Counted from the stretch's first letter, positions 23,945 through 33,430 are shown. The stretch is 64,000 nucleotides of DNA from Candidatus Nitrosocaldus sp. (GCA_025054855.1 JANWZS010000009.1:1-64000); one strand, 5' to 3'. Program-made: numbers and translations. The notes: generated by a model not told the origin, from the letters alone.

Positions 23945-25602
23945 GAAGTTCTATGAAAAGGATAACAAATGTAGCATTTTTACTACCATTAATTATTAAT
24001 CTAATCATTCAAGATACTTATGCCCAAGTTGCTACTCCGCTTTACTCACATATTAGTGATGATGGCAGACAAACATACTGGAATATCTCTCCTAGCAGCA
24101 TGATATCCTACCTGATACATGAGAGTGGTACACCAGACGTAAGTGGCACTACCGAGTTCTCAGCAGTACAAGAATCATTCCAGAAATGGGAGAGTGATGT
24201 TGCCTCATACATAGACTTCGGATATGCTGGGACCACAAACCGCCCTGCAAGCTTACTAGAAAGCGAATCTAATAGGCTAGATTGTGTTAACGTTGTAAAA
24301 TGGGTTAACTACAACATAGGATTTATGAGTGCTCTAGCGCTTGCTTCAAATAGCACTAGATATACTAATAGCAATATAATAACAGAATTTGATATTGCAT
24401 TCAACGATTATCATGATTGGGCTAGATGGTGTATAAACGGTGCAAGCAGTAGTGATGGGTGTATTACTGGAGAATATGATATACCTTCAGTTGCACTACA
24501 TGAAGTAGGGCATGTACTATTTCTGGAAGACCTTTATCCTATTGCTGTTGATCTCGATTCTGATCCTTACAATGATGTCAATAAGAAACAAGTAATGTAT
24601 TATTCTTTTCAAGATGCTACTCAAGATATTAGACAATCACTAAACTATGGCGACAGGGCTGGTGTTAGATACATATATGCAAATACCAACACAGCTGGCT
24701 CTAGCGTTGGCGAGACTCAAGGTGCAGATATAGCTGCAGGGGCAGTTAATGATGGAAGTACGGTGGATTATGTACTAGCATGGGCAGATAACCCTGTTGG
24801 AGCAAACTCTATAAGGTACAGGTATGGATGGGATGTAAGCTCTTCCACTGGCGTGCCATCATCTTGGAGCACTGATTACTCTATAACAGGAATAGGTGAT
24901 GAGACGCAAGGAGTCGGTGTAAATCTAATAAATCTGGATAGCAACTCTAGGCTAGATCTTATAATAGCATGGATAGACAACCCAGTAGGTAACAATACCA
25001 TAAAGTACAGGATAGGCTGGAATATAGATACATCTGGAGTCCCAGCAAGTTGGAGTAGTACAAAGACGGTACCAAGCTCGGATGTAGGAAATGAAAGTCA
25101 AGAGTTGGCTATAACACTTTCCAATATAGATAGCAACTCTAGGCCGGAGATGTTCGTATTCTGGGTAGATAACCCATCTGGAGCAAACAAGATATACTAC
25201 AAGATAGGATGGAATGTGAATACTTCGGGGGATGCATCTTCATGGAGTAGCAGGATAGATACTGGAATACAGCCAGGGGATGAGACTCGGGTTAGGAGCT
25301 AGAATAGCAATTCTTAATGATATAGGCTCTAGCTCTGTAAGAGATGTTCTAGTATTCTGGATAGATAACCCAGTAGGTAACAACAAAGGATACTATGTTG
25401 TAGGGGCAGACATTAATAGCAGTGGGTATCCATCATGGGGTTCAAGGAAGGAGATACCCAACTACTTCAGGGGTGTAGGGGATGAGACACAAGGCGCTGG
25501 AGTAGTTATAAGGAGTATAGGTAATAGTGATAGTAGAGTAGTAGGGTAGAGGCGGTCTTCATGTGGATCGATAATCCTGCTGGTGATAACTACGCTAGAT
25601 AA
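23941..25602 (+). pseudogene. Secreted matrixin-like metalloprotease with beta repeats, broken by frameshifts
   Basis: The first frame codes 453 residues. A signal peptide (ITNVAFLLPLIINLIIQ) leads it. A zinc protease domain of matrixin type follows with ALHEVGHVLFLEDL: H187, E188, H191 and, in the place of the third histidine, D197. Family members have Gly where F194 stands. From residue 260, repeats of about 70 residues contain DNPVGxNxIxYxxGW and SWS and GDETQG. Near 25287 the frame ends (GDETRVRS), yet the repeat continues in another frame from about 25280 (RLGLGARIAILND, VLVFWIDNPVGNNK). A second break near 25548 shifts to VEAVFMWIDNPAGDNYAR, ending at 25602. At least two lesions or errors are needed to explain this. 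Confidence 0.75.
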
Positions 25603-25730
25603 GGGTTGAGTGGAGCGGTAGAATCGGCAGACCCGCATAACTGATTCTACTATTCCATCTACCCATCCGTCTGTACAGTGATTGGAACCGAACTGGAATA
25701 ATTTAAATAGCATGGAGCGGTAGAGGGCTC

Positions 25731-26804
25731 ATGGTTACCGTAGATGAGGTCATGAATGCCTTGAGGAGTGTTAAGGACCCAGAGCTGAACAAGGATATAG
25801 TCTCTATGGGCATGATAAAGGACCTGAGCATAGATGGTAACAAGGTTACATTCACTCTGGAGCTGACTACTCCAGCATGCCCATACAACAGCGAGATAGA
25901 GCAGGAGGTGAGGGAGAAGGTTGGTGCACTTGGGGTTGAGCCAGTGATAAGGGTCACTGCAAGGGTGATGGAGGGTAGGGCTGTTAGTGCAAGTGAGATA
26001 CTCGCTGGTGTGAAGAATGTTGTAGCAGTGGCAAGTGGCAAGGGAGGGGTAGGGAAGAGCACAGTAGCAGTGAACCTGGCATATGCCCTAGCGAGCACAG
26101 GTGCAAAGGTTGGGCTACTGGATGCTGACATATACGGGCCCAGTGTACCATTGATGCTTGGTCTTGCACCAGGGCTGATGGTCAACAGTGAGAACAGGAT
26201 ACTGCCCCAGGAGATCCACGGCATCAAGGTGATATCCATGGGCCTAGTGACTGCTAGGGGGGAGGAGAATGTAGGTATATGGAGGGGGCCTATAATCTCC
26301 GGCATAATAAAGCAGTTCCTAACTGATGTGGAGTGGGGAGAACTCGATTACCTCATAGTCGACCTTCCTCCTGGTACGGGTGATGCACCCCTCACACTGG
26401 CACAGACCATACCCATAACTGGTGTGGTTATAGTGACCACACCACAGGATGTTGCAATGAACATAGCGAGAAAGTCAGCACTGATGTTCAGGAAGCTGAA
26501 CATACCCATCATAGGGGTTGTAGAGAACATGAGCTACTTCATATGCCCCCACTGCAGCAAGGAGAGCAGGGTATTCGGATACGCTGGAGAGGAGAAGATA
26601 GAGGAGAGGTTCGGTGCACCACTGCTTGGAGAGATACCACTGCATACATCGATAATGGAGGGGAGCGAGACGGGCAAGCCTATAATGCTGCTAGAGCCAG
26701 GATCGCCATACGCAAGGGCTGTGGAGATGATAGCGAGGAGGGTCGCTGGCAGGGTGAGCGTTATAGCAAGCGAGATGCAGGAGGCAGATGTCATTCAGCA
26801 GTGA
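25731..26804 (+). CDS. mrp: Mrp/NBP35 (ApbC) family iron-sulfur carrier ATPase
   Basis: 357 residues. These P-loop ATPases bind and deliver [4Fe-4S] clusters to target proteins. Residues 1-90 form a DUF59/MIP18 domain (VKDPELNKDIVSMGMI). The deviant Walker A GKGGVGKSTVAVNLAYALAS (103-122) follows, then DADIYGPSVP and Walker B-like DYLIVDLPPGTGD. The bridging CxxC is CPHC in MSYFICPHCSKESRVFG. TATA ATAATTTAAATAGC (about 25698-25711) precedes ATG 25731 by about 20 bases. The gene overlaps the dephospho-CoA kinase gene by 17 bases. Confidence 0.96.
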   Translation: MVTVDEVMNALRSVKDPELNKDIVSMGMIKDLSIDGNKVTFTLELTTPACPYNSEIEQEVREKVGALGVEPVIRVTARVMEGRAVSASEILAGVKNVVAVASGKGGVGKSTVAVNLAYALASTGAKVGLLDADIYGPSVPLMLGLAPGLMVNSENRILPQEIHGIKVISMGLVTARGEENVGIWRGPIISGIIKQFLTDVEWGELDYLIVDLPPGTGDAPLTLAQTIPITGVVIVTTPQDVAMNIARKSALMFRKLNIPIIGVVENMSYFICPHCSKESRVFGYAGEEKIEERFGAPLLGEIPLHTSIMEGSETGKPIMLLEPGSPYARAVEMIARRVAGRVSVIASEMQEADVIQQ

Positions 26805-27288
26805 TGAACTCAGCGTACTGAAGAGGCCCTTGGGCATACTCATAGAGGATAGCAGGGTGAGCAGGGATACCCTAGACCATATGCTCAAGGGTGCTGTGAT
26901 GGTCATCAGTGTTGGTGATGCTACTACAGAGAGGCTCATCTCTCTGGGTATAGTGCCAGATATACAGGTAGTAGATGGGAGGGAGAGGAGGTATGCAAGG
27001 GCCGAGGAGGTCAGGCGTATGCACAGGAGCGAGGTGAGGTGCAGGAACCCTGCTGGCACAGTGAGCAGGGATGCCATCGATGCCATAGGCAGGGCACTCA
27101 CTCTGGAGAGGCCTGTGAGGGTGTATGTGGATGGTGAGGAGGACCTCCTGGGCCTGGCAGTGCTCAGACTTGCTCCAGATGGATCTGTCATACTGTACGG
27201 TCAGCCGTTGGAGGGTATGGTGCTCCTCAGGGTAGATGAGGCCATCAGGGAGAGGCTCAGGCATCTACTGAGCAAACTACCTATATAA
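26788..27288 (+). CDS. GTP-dependent dephospho-CoA kinase (DUF359)
   Basis: 166 residues of the archaeal DUF359 family, shown in Thermococcus to phosphorylate dephospho-CoA with GTP as the last step of coenzyme A synthesis. Signature stretches are VISVGDATTERLISLGIVPD, IQVVDGRERR, NPAGTVSRDAIDAIGRAL, VYVDGEEDLLGLAVLRLAPD and VILYGQPLEGMVLLRVDE. The family lacks a Walker A loop, as here. The start ATG 26788 lies inside the end of the mrp gene, and no later in-frame ATG precedes the conserved core, so translational coupling to mrp is likely. Confidence 0.93.
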   Translation: MSFSSDELSVLKRPLGILIEDSRVSRDTLDHMLKGAVMVISVGDATTERLISLGIVPDIQVVDGRERRYARAEEVRRMHRSEVRCRNPAGTVSRDAIDAIGRALTLERPVRVYVDGEEDLLGLAVLRLAPDGSVILYGQPLEGMVLLRVDEAIRERLRHLLSKLPI

Positions 27289-27571
27289 TGGATCATGGAA
27301 TGTATGATGGGGATGATGAGGCGGTGGCTGTATGATCTGTGATTGCATTGCAGTGAGCCTGACCCCCTATACTGAATAGGTATACGATGATCCTGCTGAT
27401 GGTAGGCATAGAATATTGCCATGTAGTGATCGCTACCATGTACTGCAGGCACCAGTCAGCAGTGGTACCATCTGCCTAGATGAGTAGGAGGAGTAGAGAA
27501 TAAAGTAAGCGATCCACACCACCACGCTGGTAAGATAGTTTATATAACCTTGCATGATCCCTTAACTCAAA

Positions 27572-29620
27572 ATGAGCCTAGATTCTATGCTATCGATAGG
27601 GGCGTCAGTAGCATCACTGGGAATAGCAGGTGCCATGGCCGTATGGGTTGGTAGGCAGAGCGCTGGGAGCAAGAGCATGATGGAGATAAGCTCTGCAGTC
27701 AGGGCAGGGGCCTCAGCATTCCTGAGGCGTGAGTTCACAACCATAATGCCAATAGCCATAGGTCTAGCGATAGCGATATCTTTCGCTTCTGGAGTATCCA
27801 ATGGGATAGCGTTTGCCGTTGGTGCTGCGCTCTCAGCAATAGCAGGGCTGATAGCCATGAAGATAACGGTCAAGGCTGCTGTAAGGACAGCTCAGGCTAC
27901 AACCAAAGGCCTAGGTCATACGCTAGTAACGGCATTCAGGGGTGGAGCAACCGTAGGCCTTGCGATACCTGCTATGGCACTGATAGGTGTGACAGTGCTC
28001 TACCTCATATTCGAAGAGCCTATACTTATAGCAGGAGTAGGTATAGGGGCGAGTCTCATAGCACTCTTCATAAGGGCAGGGGGAGGTATATTCACAAAGG
28101 CAGCGGATCTGGGTGCTGACCTTGTAGGCAAGATAGAGGCTGGGATACCGGAGGATGATCCTAGGAACCCTGCTACCATAGCGGATAATGTGGGGGATAA
28201 CGTTGGTGATGCAGCAGGCATGGGCTCAGATGTGTACGAATCGTACATAGTCACACTACTTGCAGCAATGCTCCTAGGAGCACTGGTGATCATAGACCCC
28301 TCGGCTGGGTTCGATCAGTCGAGCCTGATAGTCTATCCCATAGTGATTGGGGCATCTGGGCTTATAGCATCTATGATAGGGGCATTGACCGTAACACCCA
28401 GAAGGATAGATGATCCCATGAAACCATTGAACATAGCATTCATGGTGAGCGCAGCGATAGCGATAGCACTGAACCTCTTGTTCACACAGCTCCTCATGGG
28501 CTCAAGCGTACTTGCCATGACGCTCTTCGCTACGAGTGTTGTTGGTGTTGTGCTAGTACCTATAATACAGAGGATAACAGATTACTACACGAACTACAAG
28601 TACAAGCCTGTGAAGGAGATAGGTGAGTCGACGAAGTGGGGTTACGCAGCTAACATGCTGGCAGGGATAATCTCTGGCCTGAGATCAACCATGCCGTTCA
28701 TGATAGCCATAGTTGTTACCCTAGCCATATCCTACTCGATAACGTACGCTGTGACTGGTGACCCATTGATGGGCATATACGGCACTGCTATAGCAGCCAT
28801 GGCCATGCTCAGCCTAGCAGGGATAGTGCTCAGCATAGATGCCTTTGGGCCCATAAGCGATAACGCTGGAGGGATAGTTGAGATGACTGGCATGGGTGAT
28901 GAGAATAGGAAGATAACCGATCAGATAGATGCCATAGGTAACACTACAAAGGCTGTCACCAAGGGCTTTGCCATAGCGAGTGCGGGTCTTGCAGCACTAG
29001 CAATGATACAGGCGTTCCAGCACGAGGCAGAGAACATATTCATAGGCAAGGTCCTGGATTACAGCCTAGCGAATCCGAACGTGATAATAGGCCTACTGGT
29101 AGGAGGGCTGCTACCATTCTTCATCTCCAGCCAGTTGATCGCTGGAGTGAACAGGGCTGCAATGCGTCTGGTGGATGAGGTGAGGAGCCAGTTCAGGAGC
29201 AACCCAGGCATACTCGAAGGGAAGGCTAAACCCGATTATGCTAGATGCATAGATATCGCTACAGCAGCAAGCATAAGGCAGCTCTTCCAGCCTGCTATAA
29301 TAACGGTTGCTGCTCCCATAGTACTTGGTGTGCTCCTAGGTCCAAGCGCAGTCGCTGGCATACTCATGGGCGCTGTGGTCAGCGGGATATTCCTTGCTTA
29401 CCACATGGCTAACAGTGGAGGGGCATGGGACAATGCAAAGAAGTACATAGAGATAATGGGTAGGAAGCATACACCAGAGCACGAGGTTGCTGTTGTTGGC
29501 GACCTAATAGGTGATCCATACAAGGATACTGCAGGTCCAGCACTCAATACGGTTATAAAACTGCTCAACACCGTAGCCATAGTCTTCGTGCCGATATTCG
29601 TTGGCGTGGTTGGAATCTAG
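27572..29620 (+). CDS. hppA: Membrane-bound proton-translocating pyrophosphatase (K+-independent type)
   Basis: 682-residue multi-span protein that pumps protons with energy from pyrophosphate hydrolysis. Signature substrate-site elements are GGGIFTKAADLGADLVGK and GIPEDDPRNPATIADNVGDN, followed by VGDAAGMGSDVYESY. DAFGPISDNAGGIVEM lies in the second half. The GNTTKAVTKG motif has Lys and Thr at the two positions that, in characterised enzymes, define the K+-independent proton pumps (K+-dependent ones have Ala and Gly/Ala). About 16 membrane segments are expected for this family. TATA TTTATATAACC (about 27539-27549) lies 25 bases before ATG 27572. Its stop overlaps the stop of the converging JAMM gene. 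Confidence 0.97.
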   Translation: MSLDSMLSIGASVASLGIAGAMAVWVGRQSAGSKSMMEISSAVRAGASAFLRREFTTIMPIAIGLAIAISFASGVSNGIAFAVGAALSAIAGLIAMKITVKAAVRTAQATTKGLGHTLVTAFRGGATVGLAIPAMALIGVTVLYLIFEEPILIAGVGIGASLIALFIRAGGGIFTKAADLGADLVGKIEAGIPEDDPRNPATIADNVGDNVGDAAGMGSDVYESYIVTLLAAMLLGALVIIDPSAGFDQSSLIVYPIVIGASGLIASMIGALTVTPRRIDDPMKPLNIAFMVSAAIAIALNLLFTQLLMGSSVLAMTLFATSVVGVVLVPIIQRITDYYTNYKYKPVKEIGESTKWGYAANMLAGIISGLRSTMPFMIAIVVTLAISYSITYAVTGDPLMGIYGTAIAAMAMLSLAGIVLSIDAFGPISDNAGGIVEMTGMGDENRKITDQIDAIGNTTKAVTKGFAIASAGLAALAMIQAFQHEAENIFIGKVLDYSLANPNVIIGLLVGGLLPFFISSQLIAGVNRAAMRLVDEVRSQFRSNPGILEGKAKPDYARCIDIATAASIRQLFQPAIITVAAPIVLGVLLGPSAVAGILMGAVVSGIFLAYHMANSGGAWDNAKKYIEIMGRKHTPEHEVAVVGDLIGDPYKDTAGPALNTVIKLLNTVAIVFVPIFVGVVGI

Positions 29621-30042
29621 CCTGCTGATACCAATAGCAACCTCAATTCTTTAACGCCCTTCCCCTCATCGGTTATGAACGCCCTCATATTCCCCTCCCC
29701 TCCTAGTATTATCCAGGGTACAGGGTTGATCTGCATGTACTTGAGATCTTTGCCCGACGGGTATGCGTTCGAGAATGGGTGTGTATGGAATATCCCAACG
29801 AGTTCTAGACCGTTGCTGCTCATGAGATCGTATGCCCTCAGCAGGTCATCCTCGCCTATGCTGAAGCTCACGCTCGATCTATCCACATTATCAACCTCAA
29901 TAACCTGCCTCACCCTGTACGTGCTGGATGAGCGGTCAACGTCAACCTCTATGCTCCCAGCGAGTAGTGCACATGCCTCATGAGGATATGTCCTATCCGC
30001 TAACCTCCTCAGTGCACTCAGTTGCTCATATGTGATGATCAC
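29617..30042 (-). CDS. JAMM/MPN-domain metalloprotease
   Basis: About 141 residues. The JAMM motif is complete: the upstream glutamate in YPHEACALLAG, and GIFHTHPFSNAYPSGKD with H-x-H-P-x(6)-S-x-x-D. Proteases of this family remove ubiquitin-like SAMP proteins or act on related isopeptides in archaea. The strongest support for the start is a GTG at 30042 (VIITYEQLSALRRLADRTYP), with TTG 30051 as an alternative. The open frame extends farther upstream but covers a low-complexity GTAGGTAGG stretch and the promoter region of the 30140 gene. It converges with hppA, and the two stop codons overlap in CTAG. Confidence 0.88.
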   Translation of the reverse strand: MIITYEQLSALRRLADRTYPHEACALLAGSIEVDVDRSSSTYRVRQVIEVDNVDRSSVSFSIGEDDLLRAYDLMSSNGLELVGIFHTHPFSNAYPSGKDLKYMQINPVPWIILGGEGNMRAFITDEGKGVKELRLLLVSAG

Positions 30043-30139
30043 ACTATCCAATGCATATGCTAATGGATTGGAGGATATAAGGATAAGTAAGTGGTAGGTA
30101 GGTAGGTATGGATTTATAGCGGCGTAGCATAATTTATTT

Positions 30140-31402
30140 GTGGGTAATAGCAAGAGTCTTGGCAAGATAACCCTGATCCTAGTTGTTATTGCTGTAAGCG
30201 TTGTGGCAACCTCACTCATGACCATGGGCTTGGGGCTAGATGTTGGCCAGAGCGGTAGTAGTAGTAGTAGGATTGTAGTGATCGATTACGAGTGGGATGG
30301 CAGCATCACAACCAGGTACGTTAAGGTTGGTGATATGAGGCCCAACTCCTCCATGAATTTCCTCGACCCATTCGGCAAGACCATGCAGGAGTTCTACAGG
30401 AGCAGTACAAGCCCTAACCCAGCATCACTAGCAAGACTGCTCCAGAGTAAGGATGCCGATGCATATGAGTACTATATGCTGTTAAGGCTCCCTGCAGTGT
30501 ATGGAGGTAGCAGTGATGAGATCTCCTCCTATAGGGCATACAGCAAGGTCGGTATAAACATGCTCCAGAAGTGCTTGTTGCTCTACCATAGTTATGAGGG
30601 CAGGCAGCGTATGGAAGATCCATGCTCTGGCGATGTATACAGGGTATGGGATGGTCTGGTAGTTGCTGGCTATAGCGCATCATCCAACATCACAGGTTCC
30701 CCAAACGCACTTGCAAGGCTCAGGCTTGGTGTGGATGCAGATGGCTACATAGTCGCATTCAAGGGAGATAACAGCATCACTGGCGATGGTGTTGCAGGGC
30801 ATGGTAGGATCATCTCAGGTAAGGATATTCTGGAGAGTAGTAGGGTTATGCTCGATGCCATCGAGAGGTACTCTGGAGTTGGCATAGATCTTCCCATGCT
30901 GGATGGTTACATACCAACACGTGCAGATACGCAGTGGAGGTGGATAGATGAAGATGGTATGCAGAGTAGCGCACATGATAGGCAGCGTGTAGAGTATATA
31001 AGTGTGGAGTACTCTGGCATGGATGAGACCTCTGGCTACACATTGGGCATATTCGATCTTGAGAGGTATCCGACGCTGAGGCTGGTACCCCATGAGGGTC
31101 CCCAGAGCATACTGAGGATGCTCGGGTACAGTGATGAGCCAGAGCCCCATATCTGCAAGTATGAGAGGAGGGCTGAGGGTTCTGCTGGTGTGTACTACGT
31201 GATGGTTGGCAAGTTGTACATGGGAGGGGATGGCTCATGCTCCATATCATCCTATAACATGCTCATATGGGTAGATCATGATAGGGATGGGGTGGCAAGG
31301 GAGTATCTGGTCACAGTTGATGGTTACATGTTGAGCAGTGAGGAGATGCTCGCCCTAGCAAGAGCTATAGGTTATACACAGCAGGCTGATGAGTATCACT
31401 GA
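30140..31402 (+). CDS. Membrane-anchored extracytoplasmic protein with a degenerate Rieske-like domain
   Basis: 420 residues from GTG 30140. Residues 10-30 are one membrane helix (TLILVVIAVSVVATSLMTMG), as in Rieske proteins. A Ser run follows. Residues 130-185 align by eye with Rieske boxes. AYSKVGINMLQKC stands where AYSxxCTHLGC would, and DPCSGDVYRVWDGLVVAG where CPCHGSxY..DG..V.GP would. All four cluster ligands (C, H, C, H) are replaced by G138, N140, D160 and S163. The two disulfide-type cysteines could survive as C145 and C162. No [2Fe-2S] cluster is then possible. The C-terminal half (200-420) is unrecognised and has further cysteines (C340, C370 region). TATA GATTTATAGC (about 30109-30118) fits the GTG. 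The domain call is an inference. Confidence 0.6.
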   Translation: MGNSKSLGKITLILVVIAVSVVATSLMTMGLGLDVGQSGSSSSRIVVIDYEWDGSITTRYVKVGDMRPNSSMNFLDPFGKTMQEFYRSSTSPNPASLARLLQSKDADAYEYYMLLRLPAVYGGSSDEISSYRAYSKVGINMLQKCLLLYHSYEGRQRMEDPCSGDVYRVWDGLVVAGYSASSNITGSPNALARLRLGVDADGYIVAFKGDNSITGDGVAGHGRIISGKDILESSRVMLDAIERYSGVGIDLPMLDGYIPTRADTQWRWIDEDGMQSSAHDRQRVEYISVEYSGMDETSGYTLGIFDLERYPTLRLVPHEGPQSILRMLGYSDEPEPHICKYERRAEGSAGVYYVMVGKLYMGGDGSCSISSYNMLIWVDHDRDGVAREYLVTVDGYMLSSEEMLALARAIGYTQQADEYH

Positions 31403-31437
31403 CTGGATGGCTCTACTCTATGGCTCGATAGATGTGC

Positions 31438-32325
31438 TCATCCCTGCCCTTCTCCACTGGCTTCACTACCTTCTCCCTTCTCTACCACTATGAGCCTGCC
31501 CTGCATGTAAGCATGGAGTGTACAGAAGTAATCATATACACCTGGCTCTAGTGCCGATGTATCGAACGACCAAGTGGAGTTGATGTTTATAACTGGAGAG
31601 TTGAAGAACCTGCCGAAGTTGGGATCGTCGAAGCCCTTCCCGCTCGCTACTGTATGTACTGCAGTATCAACGTTCCTCCACACCACAACCGTACCCCTCT
31701 CTACACTCAACTCATCTGGATCGAAGTCTGGATTACCCTGTATGGCAGAGTCTAGAAGGATCGTAACCTCGACCACTGGTCCTGTCGGTGCTGGTAGGGG
31801 TTGCTCACCTCCTGCCCCTGCCCCTGCCCCTGCTCCTGTACTAGGTCCAGCATGCTCCTCCTGCTCCTCCAGCGCCTGTGTAGGCTGCTGCACTATGCTG
31901 AATACAGTGAAGGTTATGAAGCCCATGAGCGAGCCTCCTATGAATATGGCTGCTATGGCCTTTACATGCTTGCTCTCCTTGTGCACAGCATACGCTATCG
32001 CTGTTGCTGGCACGAATATGAGAAGGAGTGTCCCTATGAGTATAGGTAGGGTACTTACGGTAGATAGCCCAGCAAGCAACCCTCCCAACGCTGCAAGTAT
32101 CCCCGCTATGAATATGGTTGCTGCCTTCGCCTCCTTGCTCCTTGGTAGTCCGTCCTTGAGTATCCCCGCTGCAAGTAGTATCATCCCGAATACCATCGCT
32201 ATGGCGCTTATCGCATGCATCCCCTCAACGAACGTCCTTGCTATCCCTGCTAGGGAGAGTATGACGCCTAGCATCCCAACCACTGTAAGCCCCAGCCCTG
32301 GCACCATCAGCTCCCAGTCACTCAA
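31438..32325 (-). CDS. Membrane-anchored cupredoxin (plastocyanin-like copper protein)
   Basis: 295 residues. The N-terminal 145 residues contain about five membrane helices (LGLTVVGMLGVILSLAGIA; ATIFIAGILAALGGLLAGL; LPILIGTLLLIFVPATAIAY; AIFIGGSLMGFITFTVFSIV). A Gly-Ala linker follows (GAGAGAGAGG, about 164-173). The cupredoxin domain (185-280) has type 1 copper ligands H224 (VHTVASG), C268, H271 and M274 (YFCTLHAYMQG). Such electron carriers are abundant in ammonia-oxidising archaea, where copper replaces iron in electron transfer. It lies back to back with the Rieske-like protein, and the domain faces the outside. Confidence 0.9.
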   Translation of the reverse strand: MSDWELMVPGLGLTVVGMLGVILSLAGIARTFVEGMHAISAIAMVFGMILLAAGILKDGLPRSKEAKAATIFIAGILAALGGLLAGLSTVSTLPILIGTLLLIFVPATAIAYAVHKESKHVKAIAAIFIGGSLMGFITFTVFSIVQQPTQALEEQEEHAGPSTGAGAGAGAGGEQPLPAPTGPVVEVTILLDSAIQGNPDFDPDELSVERGTVVVWRNVDTAVHTVASGKGFDDPNFGRFFNSPVININSTWSFDTSALEPGVYDYFCTLHAYMQGRLIVVEKGEGSEASGEGQG

Positions 32326-32385
32326 CCCTACTCACTCAACTACCCTTGCATTCTCCTAATGCTTAAATAATCTTTTCTAATCCTG

Positions 32386-32790
32386 ATGGGTGTGAAGATA
32401 CCAGAGGGTGTGGTGAACCTGATGAGGGATAGGAACATAGCATTCATAGCAACCATTGGAAGAGATGGTTACCCTCATGTGACTCCAGTATGGATAGATG
32501 TTGATGATGATTGTCACATACTTGTCAATACTGCAACTTCAAGGGTAAAGTACATGAATCTTAAGAGGGATCCTAGAGTGACCATATCCCTGGTGGATAG
32601 GAACGATCCGTACAACGCTGCTATGATCAAGGGAAGGGTGGTTGATGAGGTTAAGGGGAGGGAGGCTGAGGAGCATATAGATAGGATGGCAAAGAAGTAC
32701 CTAGGCCTTGACAGGTTCCCGTTCAGAGCAGAGGGTGAGGAGAGGGTACTGCTCAAGATAGTTGCAGAGAAGGTAATAAGCGTACCATAA
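32386..32790 (+). CDS. PPOX-class flavin/F420-binding oxidoreductase
   Basis: 134 residues of the pyridoxamine-phosphate-oxidase split-barrel superfamily, F420-dependent subgroup by sequence feel (IAFIATIGRDGYPHVTPVW and HILVNTATSRVKYMNLKRDP). The usual pattern of the group continues with RVTISLVDRNDPYNAAMIKG. Members reduce quinones, biliverdin or other substrates using F420 or FMN, and the substrate is unknown here. ATG 32386 follows the shared intergenic region with the cupredoxin gene. TTAAATAATC (about 32363-32372) serves as a plausible TATA box. Length is normal. Confidence 0.9.
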   Translation: MGVKIPEGVVNLMRDRNIAFIATIGRDGYPHVTPVWIDVDDDCHILVNTATSRVKYMNLKRDPRVTISLVDRNDPYNAAMIKGRVVDEVKGREAEEHIDRMAKKYLGLDRFPFRAEGEERVLLKIVAEKVISVP

Positions 32791-32857
32791 GTACAAAACC
32801 CTATCGTTCATACCTACATGCTCTACCAGTTGTTACAGATCTTACTGAATCTAGTAA

Positions 32858-33025
32858 GGTACCCTGGAAGATGGGCGTATTCAGCAAGGTAGAACTTATT
32901 ACATAAGGAACCCTAAGAGGTATAAGTTATATAACGTAGATTATGCAAGGCATAGAATTGTTAAGAGAGTTAGGGAACTTCTGCAAGTCTATGATGGTAT
33001 AAAGAGTAACCCATTTCTGACCAAG
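32858..33025 (+). pseudogene. Coding-like fragment without a start beside tRNA-Thr
   Basis: A frame open from 32858 without ATG, GTG or TTG reads protein-like: TYYIRNPKRYKLYNVDYARH, then RIVKRVRELLQVYDGIKSNP. It then runs into the tRNA-Thr gene, so it has lost its natural end. No family is recognised. Its position immediately beyond the 3' end of a tRNA gene is where integrated elements leave remnants. It could be a residue of such an element, but no attachment-site duplicate was found. Confidence 0.25.
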
Positions 33026-33100
33026 AGCCTCGGGCGGGATTTGAACCCGCGACCTAGTGCTTACAAGGCACTCGCTCTGACCAGGCTGAGCTACCGAGGC
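33026..33100 (-). tRNA. tRNA-Thr (TGT)
   Basis: Read on the minus strand, the acceptor is GCCTCGG with CCGAGGC and discriminator T73. The D-arm is GCTC-AGCCTGGTCA-GAGC. Anticodon stem AGTGC/GCACT encloses loop CTTGTAA, giving anticodon TGT. The T-arm is GCGGG-TTCAAAT-CCCGC. There is no intron and no encoded CCA. It decodes ACA. Confidence 0.96.
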
Positions 33101-33169
33101 TCTACAATGGCATTAACTGCATGGTAACCCCTTTATCTAGGTTTAAATCATCCTGCTGGAGTGGATGGT

Positions 33170-33430
33170 ATGCCATTGTACAGGGTGAACGTGCTCATAG
33201 AGAACAAACCATACATAAGCGATCCTGAGGGGGATACTATACTCAAGGATCTGGTTATCAAAGGCGGTTACCAACAGGTGCGCTCTATAAGGGTTGCGAA
33301 GATGCTCAGGCTGGAGGTTGAGGCGGATACGGAAGGGGATGCCAGGGATATGGTTAGGAGGATGTGCGATGAGTTGAGGCTCTACAACCCCATGCTCAGC
33401 ATATGCAGAGTAGAGTCTGTAAGCACGTAA
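33170..33430 (+). CDS. purS: Phosphoribosylformylglycinamidine synthase subunit PurS
   Basis: 86 residues. PurS is the small assembly subunit that joins PurQ and PurL in FGAM synthase, step 4 of purine synthesis. The family is recognised by YRVNVLIENKPYISDPEGDT followed by RSIRVAKMLRLEVEADTEG and a C-terminal helix. The start is ATG 33170: a GTG nine bases earlier is in frame, but TATA GGTTTAAATC (about 33140-33149) is better spaced for 33170. It is the first gene of the purine run, 60 bases from purQ. Confidence 0.94.
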   Translation: MPLYRVNVLIENKPYISDPEGDTILKDLVIKGGYQQVRSIRVAKMLRLEVEADTEGDARDMVRRMCDELRLYNPMLSICRVESVST

